Assembly: GCA_026461645.1 (NCBI GenBank)
Contig: JAPJMP010000200.1
Coordinates: forward strand, 1-8,880
DNA: 8,880 nucleotides
Source of the DNA: Burkholderiales bacterium
Lineage (GTDB): Bacteria > Pseudomonadota > Gammaproteobacteria > Burkholderiales > UBA11063
Direction: 5' to 3'
Below, one piece after another: positions 1 to 6,287 of this stretch. The notes under the pieces are model-generated. The model saw only the letters and a list, made by a program, of their open reading frames with translations, did not search any database and was not told where the DNA came from. Positions within the stretch are counted from its first letter, which is position 1; every line of letters begins with the position of its first letter. The position numbers were made by a program, and so were the translations under genes.

Positions 1-170
1 ATTTATAATTATAATTTTTTACCTTATATTACAGCGGCTTAAGTATTGTCATAACTACAAAATAAATTAATCACAAGCATTATAGTTTGGCTAATGAATT
101 TAGAAGCGCTATGCATCAATTGCTGCAATATAACCAAACTTAAACCAAGTTGCTATATAGAATAAAAGTA
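1..170. other. AT-rich intergenic region downstream of dusA
   Basis: No convincing gene is present. The longest plus-strand frames are 23-25 codons and have no ribosome binding site. The stretch lies beyond the dusA stop. It holds one inverted repeat (84-90 with 134-140) and a split 20-base match to the glycosyltransferase gene. No G+C-rich hairpin followed by a T run is seen, so dusA has no obvious intrinsic terminator here. Confidence 0.5.
84..140. repeat. 7-bp inverted repeat with 43-base loop
   Basis: AGTTTGG at 84-90 is perfectly complementary to CCAAACT at 134-140. The loop contains a small ATTG/CAAT stem and the palindromes AGCGCT and ATGCAT. It could fold in the dusA transcript read-through, but no T run follows on either side, so it is not a standard terminator. 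It may be chance in AT-rich DNA. Confidence 0.3.
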
Positions 171-1130
171 CTAACACTCATCCATAATGTTTAATAATTC
201 AGTATAGGTTTCAATGGCATTAGTTTTAATTATGCCGTTGGTCAATTGGTAACGCCAGATTTTGGCTTGACGACAGCCATGAAATAAACCTATCATGTGT
301 CGAGTAATATGGTGCAATTTTATATTTTGCTTTTGTGCTTGGTATAAATAAGGTAGCATTTGCTCAGCTACTTGTTTGCGTGATATTGCTTTGGCTTGAT
401 GCTTAAAATACAGCTGATCAAAATTACTAAATAAATATGGGTTATAGTATGCCTCACGACCAAGCATTACGCCATCAACCTGTTTTAAATGTGAATCAAT
501 GTCAACAATAGTTTTAACTCCGCCATTAATTACAATTTCACAGCCCGGAAAATCACGTTTTAAATTGTAAACATATTCATAGTTTAGTGGTGGAATTTCT
601 CTATTTTGCTTTGGCGATAATCCAGTTAAAACAGCATTACGTGCATGCACGATAAATTTAGTACAACCTTGAGCGGCAATGCTACCAACAAAATCACGTA
701 AAAACCCATAATCATTATTGTAATTAAGTCCAATGCGATGCTTAATTGAAACTGGTACTGTAACTACTTCCTGCATCGCGCTATAACAATCGGCAACTAA
801 ATTTGCATCTTGCATTAAACATGCACCAAAATTACCTGATTTAACTCGGTCTGATGGACAACCAACATTTAAATTAATTCCCGCATAATTATACTCTTGG
901 CAAACTTTGCTAGCTTGTTGTAGTTTTTTAGGATCACTACCACCAAGTTGAACAATTACTGGCTGTTCAGCACTATTAAATTCCAATAATTTCTGCTGAT
1001 TGCCATGAATTATCGCATCCGCCACTACCATTTCTGTATATAATGTTGTAGCTTGAGTAATTTGGCGCATAAAAAAACGATAATGCCGATCTGACCAATC
1101 TAGCATGGGGGCAACTGCAATTAAATCCAT
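171..1130 (-). CDS. dusA: tRNA-dihydrouridine(20/20a) synthase DusA
   Basis: This flavoenzyme reduces uridine 20/20a in the D-loop of tRNAs, using FMN and NADPH in the cytoplasm. The 319 residues match the usual DusA length (about 330) with a short N-terminus. Visible hallmarks are the opening VAPMLDWSDRH (residues 6-16), YTEMV (31-35), the catalytic loop NVGCPSDRVKSGNFGACLM with Cys91 as the expected general acid, IKHRIG (129-134), IVHARNAVLTGLSPKQNREIPP (159-181, written in most DusA proteins as an FMN/tRNA region), INGGVK (201-206) and the phosphate-binding GREAY (224-228). The C-terminal part (about 240-319) fits the helical tRNA-binding domain and carries HITRHMIGLFHG. The SAD wording with DRVKSG separates it from DusB and DusC. 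The start at 1130 leaves the expected distance to VAPM; its ribosome binding site is weak. It is transcribed away from the lipoprotein gene and looks monocistronic in this window. Confidence 0.96.
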   Translation of the reverse strand: MDLIAVAPMLDWSDRHYRFFMRQITQATTLYTEMVVADAIIHGNQQKLLEFNSAEQPVIVQLGGSDPKKLQQASKVCQEYNYAGINLNVGCPSDRVKSGNFGACLMQDANLVADCYSAMQEVVTVPVSIKHRIGLNYNNDYGFLRDFVGSIAAQGCTKFIVHARNAVLTGLSPKQNREIPPLNYEYVYNLKRDFPGCEIVINGGVKTIVDIDSHLKQVDGVMLGREAYYNPYLFSNFDQLYFKHQAKAISRKQVAEQMLPYLYQAQKQNIKLHHITRHMIGLFHGCRQAKIWRYQLTNGIIKTNAIETYTELLNIMDEC

Positions 1131-1164
1131 GAATATTTCTTAAAAATCTCTATTAATATTGATA

Positions 1165-1170
1165 ATTATA
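1165..1170 (-). promoter_or_regulatory. candidate -10 box for dusA
   Basis: On the minus strand these bases read TATAAT, a perfect sigma70 -10 hexamer, giving a leader of about 28 bases before the dusA ATG. No good -35 is found 16-18 bases upstream, so this rests on one hexamer in AT-rich DNA. The same 113-bp gap must also hold the promoter of the divergent lipoprotein gene; TAAAAT at 1204-1209 is a weak candidate there. Confidence 0.35.
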
Positions 1171-1243
1171 CTGTAAATCACTATTTAACTTTATGTAAAA
1201 TGGTAAAATACTTAATTAAACTTTATTTAGATTTGCCTGTTGT

Positions 1244-2350
1244 ATGATGTTGTTACGTTTTAGCTTAATTAGCTTATTGTTTTTAAGTGGCTGTAGTAAT
1301 TTCTTTACTCAGGCACCGCATGCAATCACAGCATCACCAGCACCAGCACCAACAATAGTTGCAGCCAATGCTCCAGTTGTTCACGTAGATTATACTAAAA
1401 TTGTGGCTAATCCTAATTATGCCTTTATTACTGATGGCAATGCCAAATTATTTAAATGTGAAATTGCAAGCGATAAACAATTAATTAATTGTGCTATAGT
1501 AGGCAAGGATGCTGCAGGCCAAGCTATGCAGTGGTCACCAAATGATATTGAATTTAGCACAGTAAATCAACAGCCAATCGCTTATATTGTTGGCACTAAC
1601 AATGTATATAAGTGCGAATTAGTTGATTATGCTTTAGTTAATTGCCATGCTACAGGTTTTAATGCGCAAGATCAATTAATGAATTGGGTTCCATTTGATT
1701 TAAAAATAATAAAGTTTAATCAGCAAATGTATGCCTATATTGCTACATTGGGTAATATTTATCGCTGTAATGTTAATAGTCAACATGAATTAGAACAGTG
1801 CGCAAGCAATGGTACCAGTAGCACTGGAAAGAAACAATATTGGTTGCCAACAGGAATTACGTTTAGTCAAATAAACAATCGCTTATATGCTTATATAGCA
1901 GCAACTACGCAAATTTTTAAATGTCAAATTAGTACTAACGCCAATTTAATTGGCTGTAATACCACCGGAACTAATTATAATAAACAAGTTTTTACCTGGC
2001 ATCCAAATCATATTACTTTTAGCCCACAAGGTCCCGGTTATTACGCTTATATTTCAGATCATAGTTACTTATATCAATGTAATGTGAATAATCAAGGAGA
2101 GTTGTTAAACTGCACGCCAACTGGCTTTAATTCGCAAGGTCAATTTAGTCAATGGTTGGCTAATGATATTACTTTTAGTCAAAATTCGCAACAGCAAAAA
2201 ACAGCATATGTTGTTGGCATCTATAGTGTTTTTGTGTGTGATGTGGGAGCAATTAACCCTGGCGGAATATCTAACTGCAGTATTACCGGCTATAATGCTA
2301 AGGGTAAAACTATTAACTGGAACCCCAATAGCGTAACTTTAATTAAATAA
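1244..2350 (+). CDS. lipoprotein with six Cys-paired propeller-like repeats
   Basis: I do not recognise a named family. The N-terminus is a lipoprotein signal (hydrophobic 3-15, lipobox LSGC with Cys17), so the protein should be membrane-anchored and face the periplasm or cell surface. Ser at +2 fits outer-membrane sorting if Lol rules apply. A Pro/Ala-rich tether (24-46) follows. Residues 59-368 are six tandem repeats of about 52 residues, each of the form AYI...(Y/F)xC...L..C...G......W.P..I.F. The 12 cysteines fall in six pairs (72/83, 124/134, 175/186, 227/238, 279/290, 332/345), and a Trp recurs at 97, 148, 200, 252, 304 and 359. The pattern recalls YVTN/NHL-type beta-propeller repeats, so a six-bladed propeller is my inference; ligand unknown. 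A second ATG lies directly after the first; neither has a clear Shine-Dalgarno. It sits 19 bp before a glycosyltransferase gene, probably in one operon. Confidence 0.85.
   Translation: MMLLRFSLISLLFLSGCSNFFTQAPHAITASPAPAPTIVAANAPVVHVDYTKIVANPNYAFITDGNAKLFKCEIASDKQLINCAIVGKDAAGQAMQWSPNDIEFSTVNQQPIAYIVGTNNVYKCELVDYALVNCHATGFNAQDQLMNWVPFDLKIIKFNQQMYAYIATLGNIYRCNVNSQHELEQCASNGTSSTGKKQYWLPTGITFSQINNRLYAYIAATTQIFKCQISTNANLIGCNTTGTNYNKQVFTWHPNHITFSPQGPGYYAYISDHSYLYQCNVNNQGELLNCTPTGFNSQGQFSQWLANDITFSQNSQQQKTAYVVGIYSVFVCDVGAINPGGISNCSITGYNAKGKTINWNPNSVTLIK
1418..2347 (+). repeat. six protein-level repeats of about 52 codons
   Basis: The repeats span residues 59-110, 111-162, 163-214, 215-266, 267-319 and 320-368 of the lipoprotein. 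First-cysteine spacing is 52, 51, 52, 52 and 53 residues. The units are well diverged at the DNA level, so this is an old protein-domain repeat and not a recent tandem DNA expansion. Confidence 0.85.
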
Positions 2351-2356
2351 TATAAC

Positions 2357-2366
2357 AGGCGGAGAA
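2357..2366 (+). promoter_or_regulatory. strong ribosome binding site of the glycosyltransferase gene
   Basis: AGGCGGAGAA contains GGAG, which ends 5 bases before the ATG at 2370. It is one of the best Shine-Dalgarno sequences in the window and fixes this start, within the 19-bp gap after the lipoprotein stop. Confidence 0.75.
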
Positions 2367-2369
2367 CAT

Positions 2370-4037
2370 ATGCTGACAAAGAATAATTTATATCTAAAAT
2401 TAATGATTATATGCATTGTTTTAATTAATTGTCTAGGCATGTTTTTCCCGCTCTTGCAAAGTAGTTATTCTCCATACTTTGGAAGTATTGCAAAACACAT
2501 TGTTAGCAGTAATAATTGGACAGATTTAGTTTTACTCAATCATGACTGGTTAGATAAACCACACTTTCCCTTTTGGATAACCGCTCTAGCGTTTAAACTT
2601 TTAGGTATTAATTCTGTTGCCTATATTTTGCCTGGTTTTTTATTCAATTTATGCGGCATTTATTATACCTATCGCTTAAGTCGCTTATGGTATAGCAAAC
2701 AAGTTGGTCTATTAGCTGCTTTATTTACTTCTTGTGCTTTTCATTTAATGTTGTCTGCTATTGATGTCAGAGCTGAGGCTTATTTAATTGGTGAAATTAT
2801 GCCGGCTTGTTACTATTGGCTCAAATATGATAGAAATAGTAAAATTAAATATTTGCTTCTTGGTGCTATATTTACCGCATTAGCATTAATGACTAAAGGG
2901 ATTTTTATCATAATAACCATCACTAGTGGTTTAATTGCTGTGTGGATTTATCAATGCCAAATAAAAAAACTAATTAGTTTTAAGTGGTTAATGGCATTAG
3001 CACTTTGTTTTATATTTATTGCACCTGAGATTTATGCCTTATATGTACAATTTGATTTACATCCGCAAAAAATAGTTTTTGGACATAATCATGTCTCAGG
3101 GATAAGATGGTATTTTTGGGATAGCCAATTTGGCCGATTTTTTGGTACTGGGCCTATTATGAGTTCTAATCCACCGCCTTGGCATGAGTTATTTTTTGTG
3201 CATACTTTTTTGTGGGCATATTTACCGTGGTGGCCAATGTTTGTTGCCGCGCTAGTTACGAATATTAAGCAGTTGATAATTAATAAATTTAGAGTTAAAT
3301 CAGTAGCTAATGTGTTTTTATTTAATTCTTTTTTTGTTACATTTATTTTATTTAGTTTAACTAAATTTCAGGTTGATCACTATACGAATATTATTTTTCC
3401 GTTTGCTAGTATAATTTGTGCCAATTGGTTTATCAATATTACTCAAGCAAGCAGCCTAACTAAAATTTACTATATAGAAAATATTATTAGTGCGATCTTA
3501 CTGCTAGTTGTTTTAATTTTAACGCCATTAGTATTAAGTGGTAGTGCAATTTGGCTAATGGAAGCGCTACTTGTAATTGGTATAATCTTAATTATTAAAT
3601 TAAGATCTCAAAATAAGTATAGCAAAACTTTATACTATCCAAGTATAACTATCTGTTTAGTGTTTGTTTTTGTAACATTAGTGAATGGAACTGGCTATGT
3701 TAAATATGATGCAGGCTATCAAATTGCAACTTATTTAAATCGTGATACCAATATTAAATTAGTGGGTTATGATATTGACATTTTAGGCTTAAATTTATAT
3801 AGTCACAACCAGTATCAGCAAGTGGATGATTTACAACAACTAGCTACAATTGTGCCGCCGTATTATTTAATTACGCAACAAAAGGATCAAAATATAGTTC
3901 AAATGTCAAATAAGCACCATCAATTAGTTACAACTATTAGTGGAGGTAGCATTGAGGATTATTTACATCATGTATTAAATAAAAAAGACTTAGCACAAGA
4001 CTTAAATAAATATGTAATTTTACAAGTAGAAAAATAA
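2370..4037 (+). CDS. ArnT/PMT-like (GT39-type) membrane glycosyltransferase
   Basis: Family members move a sugar from an undecaprenyl- or dolichyl-phosphate carrier to lipid A, protein or glycan at the outer face of the inner membrane. The 555 residues have a first membrane helix (about 9-29), a first periplasmic loop (30-68) with LDKPHFPFW (61-69, equivalent to the ArnT FEKP-type motif), many further helices (to about 439) and a soluble C-terminal part (about 441-555). Also family-like are DVRAE (132-136), MTKG (174-177) and LTKFQVDHY (330-338). Oddity: ArnT and PMT proteins carry a conserved acidic residue (DE or D) early in the first loop, just before the YA.IA segment. Here the matching stretch is SSYSPYFGSIAK (31-42), and there is no Asp or Glu in residues 1-51. 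Activity is therefore uncertain. The acceptor cannot be read from the sequence. Probable operon partners are the lipoprotein upstream and the phosphoesterase 2 bp downstream. Confidence 0.85.
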   Translation: MLTKNNLYLKLMIICIVLINCLGMFFPLLQSSYSPYFGSIAKHIVSSNNWTDLVLLNHDWLDKPHFPFWITALAFKLLGINSVAYILPGFLFNLCGIYYTYRLSRLWYSKQVGLLAALFTSCAFHLMLSAIDVRAEAYLIGEIMPACYYWLKYDRNSKIKYLLLGAIFTALALMTKGIFIIITITSGLIAVWIYQCQIKKLISFKWLMALALCFIFIAPEIYALYVQFDLHPQKIVFGHNHVSGIRWYFWDSQFGRFFGTGPIMSSNPPPWHELFFVHTFLWAYLPWWPMFVAALVTNIKQLIINKFRVKSVANVFLFNSFFVTFILFSLTKFQVDHYTNIIFPFASIICANWFINITQASSLTKIYYIENIISAILLLVVLILTPLVLSGSAIWLMEALLVIGIILIIKLRSQNKYSKTLYYPSITICLVFVFVTLVNGTGYVKYDAGYQIATYLNRDTNIKLVGYDIDILGLNLYSHNQYQQVDDLQQLATIVPPYYLITQQKDQNIVQMSNKHHQLVTTISGGSIEDYLHHVLNKKDLAQDLNKYVILQVEK

Positions 4038-4039
4038 CA

Positions 4040-4654
4040 ATGAAAATAGTATGTATATCAGATACTCATTGTCAACACCAACAAATAGCTTTACCCGCAG
4101 CTGATATGATTATTCATGCTGGGGATTTTACAATGAATGGGACATTAGCGCAAATTAATCAGTTTTTTACCTGGTTTAGTGCACTTGATTATAAATATAA
4201 ATTAGTGGTTGCAGGGAATCATGATTCTGGTATGGAGCAGCATAGAGATAGTATTATTATTCCGGATAATGTTATTTATTTAGAGAATGAAGCTAGAGTA
4301 ATTGCTGGAATAAAAATATGGGGTTCTCCTATATCAACTCCATTTTTTAATTGGGCCTTTATGTGGCCTTTGAAGCAACGCCAACAACTGTATAAGCAAA
4401 TTGAAGATGATGTTGATATCATTGTTAATCATGGGCCACCGTTAGGTACTCTTGATTGTACCTTTAATGGTATTAATACTGGTTGCCCTGAATTGTTCAA
4501 AGCAATTGAGCGGGTACAGCCTAAATATTGTATTTTTGGGCATATTCATGAGAGGTATGGTACGGCTCAAATTGGTGCCACCAAATGTGTTAATGTAGCT
4601 TGCTTAAATCGCCACTATGTTAGTGCTAATGCTCCCACAATTATTACAATTTGA
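4040..4654 (+). CDS. MPPED-like calcineurin-type metallophosphoesterase
   Basis: A cytoplasmic two-metal phosphoesterase of the calcineurin superfamily, without signal peptide. All metal-site motifs are present in order: DTH (Asp8, His10), HAGD (Asp29), GNHD (Asn60, His61), NHGPP (His131) and GHIH (His168, His170). The wording HGPPLGTLD, GCPELFKAIERVQPKYCIFGHIHERYG and the PTIITI tail match the animal MPPED1/MPPED2 group and bacterial relatives, some of which hydrolyse 2',3'- or 3',5'-cyclic nucleotides. Mammalian MPPED2 is known for a Gly in place of one GHIH histidine; here the His is intact, so an active enzyme is expected. The true substrate is not evident. The 204-residue length is that of the bare domain. 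It starts 2 bp after the glycosyltransferase stop, which indicates translational coupling. Confidence 0.88.
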   Translation: MKIVCISDTHCQHQQIALPAADMIIHAGDFTMNGTLAQINQFFTWFSALDYKYKLVVAGNHDSGMEQHRDSIIIPDNVIYLENEARVIAGIKIWGSPISTPFFNWAFMWPLKQRQQLYKQIEDDVDIIVNHGPPLGTLDCTFNGINTGCPELFKAIERVQPKYCIFGHIHERYGTAQIGATKCVNVACLNRHYVSANAPTIITI

Positions 4655-4665
4655 GCATAAGTTAG

Positions 4666-4674
4666 TGATATAAT
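4666..4674 (+). promoter_or_regulatory. extended -10 promoter of the metI cluster
   Basis: TGATATAAT is a TGn extension plus a perfect TATAAT hexamer, within the 48-bp gap before metI. Transcription would start near 4681, leaving a leader of about 22 bases. No good -35 is seen, which an extended -10 can tolerate. The leader is too short for a SAM riboswitch, and no AGACGTCT-like MetJ box is visible. Confidence 0.6.
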
Positions 4675-4702
4675 ATTAAATTATTTAGATGAAGATAAAT
4701 TA

Positions 4703-5368
4703 ATGGAATTATTTTTTGCAAATGTTGATTGGTTAGAAATATTACAAGCAGTAATAGATACATTATGGATGCTAGGTGTTTCGGTTCTTTTTAGTGCTTT
4801 AATTGGTACGCCTTTAGGAATTGTAATGTATTTAACCTCAAGAGGACATATATTACAAAGTGGAATTATTTATTCTATAATATCATTTATTGTGAATGTG
4901 CTGCGCTCAATTCCTTTTATTATTTTATTAATTATGATGATGCCAATTACTATATTATTAGTTGGAACTTCATTGGGAGCTAAGGGAGTAATTCCGCCAT
5001 TAATTGTTGGCGCTTTTCCTTTTTTTGCCAAATTAGTAGAAAATGCTTTGCAAAAAATTGACAACGGTATTATTGATATGGCTAAGTCTTATGGGGCTAC
5101 AACTTGGCAGATTGTTTGGCATATTTTACTTCCGGAGACATTTGTTAATATACTATCTGCATTAACTGTTACTGCAATTGCTTTGGTTTCTTATACTGCA
5201 ATGGCAGGAGTGGTAGGTGGTGGTGGACTTGGCGATCTGGCAATTCGTTATGGTTATCAGCGATTTGAAACTAATATCATGCTTATTACAGTAGTTTTAT
5301 TAGTTGTTTTAGTGCAAATAATACAATTAATTGGTGATAAATTAGTTGGCTTATTTAAAAAACCGTGA
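4703..5368 (+). CDS. metI: methionine ABC transporter permease MetI
   Basis: Inner-membrane subunit of the MetNIQ importer for methionine and its derivatives. The 221 residues (E. coli MetI: 217) show the family features: five hydrophobic segments (about 14-43, 54-79, 82-107, 148-172, 190-214), NVLRSIPFIILL (65-76), VGTSLGA (87-93), the EAA-type loop DMAKSYGATTWQIVWHILLP (125-144) that docks on the ATPase, and TAMAGVVGGGGLGDLAIRYGY (165-185). The usual order is metN-metI-metQ, but here no metN lies upstream; the preceding gene is a phosphoesterase. The ATPase must come from elsewhere. The ribosome binding site is weak (GAAG at 4691-4694). An alpha/beta hydrolase gene starts 17 bp after the stop, separating metI from metQ. 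Confidence 0.96.
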   Translation: MELFFANVDWLEILQAVIDTLWMLGVSVLFSALIGTPLGIVMYLTSRGHILQSGIIYSIISFIVNVLRSIPFIILLIMMMPITILLVGTSLGAKGVIPPLIVGAFPFFAKLVENALQKIDNGIIDMAKSYGATTWQIVWHILLPETFVNILSALTVTAIALVSYTAMAGVVGGGGLGDLAIRYGYQRFETNIMLITVVLLVVLVQIIQLIGDKLVGLFKKP

Positions 5369-5370
5369 TT

Positions 5371-5377
5371 TGAGGAA
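5371..5377 (+). promoter_or_regulatory. ribosome binding site of the hydrolase gene
   Basis: TGAGGAA starts 2 bases after the metI stop and ends 8 bases before the ATG at 5386. It supports this start and co-transcription with metI. Confidence 0.65.
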
Positions 5378-5385
5378 TTAATTCT

Positions 5386-6273
5386 ATGAAATTAGAAAAA
5401 ATGTTTAAAGTGTTATTTATCGCACTATTATTGGGGGTAAATTATTGTTTTGCAACTAGCTGGAGCAGTAATACTATAGAAGTAAATAACCATCAATTGC
5501 ATTATTATGAAGCCGGTAGTGGTAAGGCTGTTTATTTATTAACTGGATATGCCACAACGAGTAATTTTTGGAGTAAACCATTTGTTAATTGTTTAGCTAA
5601 AGATTATAAAGTAGTGTTAGTTGATTATTATGGAATTAATTCAAACATTAAAAATGATAGTAATTCAAGTATTAGGGCTATGGCTGCTGATAGTTTTGCT
5701 TTAAGTCAAGCATTAAAGAGTAAGCACCCAGTATTTATTGGTTGGTCTATGGGTGGTGCTGTAGCGCAACAAATTGCTTTTGATGATGCAGATGCTGAAA
5801 TCAAGCAGGTAGTATTAATTTCGCCTTTAACTGTAGATAATCAACCAACAATGCCAAGTGATGTTGATAGTAGTGAAATTATTGCTCCATTAAGAACCTA
5901 TAATGATATTTTAAACTATGTGTTTTATAATAATTTGTATGACTATAGTCCAAAACAATTAAGTTATTATAAAAATAATTTATTTAAACCTAAAGATAAA
6001 TTATTCCCAGGCGGCAAAGTTAGTGCTAATCAAAGTATTGCTATGAATGCTTGGGCTAATGATCCAAATACTTTAGAGAATGTTAAAAAGTCTAAAGTTA
6101 GTTTTCTGTTTATGGTGCCATTGCAAGATAAAATACTTTTACCCAATATGACTACAGCATATAGTAAGAAATTTATGCATGCTAAATTAGTTGAGTTTGA
6201 TGGAAGTGGCCATAATATAGCGATGCAAGCTCCAGAACAAGTATGTAAGCAAATAAAACAATTTATTGATTAA
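5386..6273 (+). CDS. exported alpha/beta hydrolase
   Basis: A serine hydrolase of the alpha/beta fold, probably periplasmic. Residues 1-23 form a Sec signal peptide (basic start, hydrophobic 7-18, likely cleavage after CFA at 23). There is no lipobox. The mature part shows the expected order: oxyanion region LLTGYATTSNFW (51-62, with TG where HG is common), VVLVDYYG (76-83), nucleophile elbow GWSMGG with Ser121, acid Asp248 in PLQDKILLP, and His276 in GSGHN. The triad is therefore complete. The substrate is unknown; the fold covers esterases, amidases, lactonases and others. Its place between metI and metQ, with 17- and 14-bp gaps, suggests co-expression with methionine uptake. It might release a transported compound from a precursor, but that is only inference. 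The last 54 bases of the gene are found again in front of the second metQ. Confidence 0.9.
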   Translation: MKLEKMFKVLFIALLLGVNYCFATSWSSNTIEVNNHQLHYYEAGSGKAVYLLTGYATTSNFWSKPFVNCLAKDYKVVLVDYYGINSNIKNDSNSSIRAMAADSFALSQALKSKHPVFIGWSMGGAVAQQIAFDDADAEIKQVVLISPLTVDNQPTMPSDVDSSEIIAPLRTYNDILNYVFYNNLYDYSPKQLSYYKNNLFKPKDKLFPGGKVSANQSIAMNAWANDPNTLENVKKSKVSFLFMVPLQDKILLPNMTTAYSKKFMHAKLVEFDGSGHNIAMQAPEQVCKQIKQFID

Positions 6274-6277
6274 GTAA

Positions 6278-6282
6278 AAGGA
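6278..6282 (+). promoter_or_regulatory. ribosome binding site of the first metQ
   Basis: AAGGA ends 5 bases before the ATG at 6288. It is worth noting because the second copy has lost this exact element: the matching leader (7221-7233) is shorter by 4 bases and has only A residues where GGA stood. Confidence 0.75.
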
Positions 6283-6287
6283 ATGAT

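Noticed and set aside
84..140. Intrinsic terminator for dusA
   Set aside because: The 7-bp stem has a 43-base loop and no T run follows in the dusA direction.
94..165. Small 23-codon ORF starting at ATG 94
   Set aside because: It has no ribosome binding site and no recognisable product. It is mentioned only through the partial match to the glycosyltransferase gene.
1418..2347. CRISPR or DNA satellite array in the lipoprotein gene
   Set aside because: The periodicity is at protein level with about 52 codons per unit. The DNA units are too diverged, and there are no identical short repeats with unique spacers.
4655..4702. SAM riboswitch before metI
   Set aside because: The gap has only 48 bases and the candidate transcription start leaves about 22, far too short for any SAM riboswitch class.
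4870..5064. 64-codon open frame on the minus strand
   Set aside because: It lies wholly inside metI, whose protein is clearly conserved. It has no recognisable protein motif and no own context.
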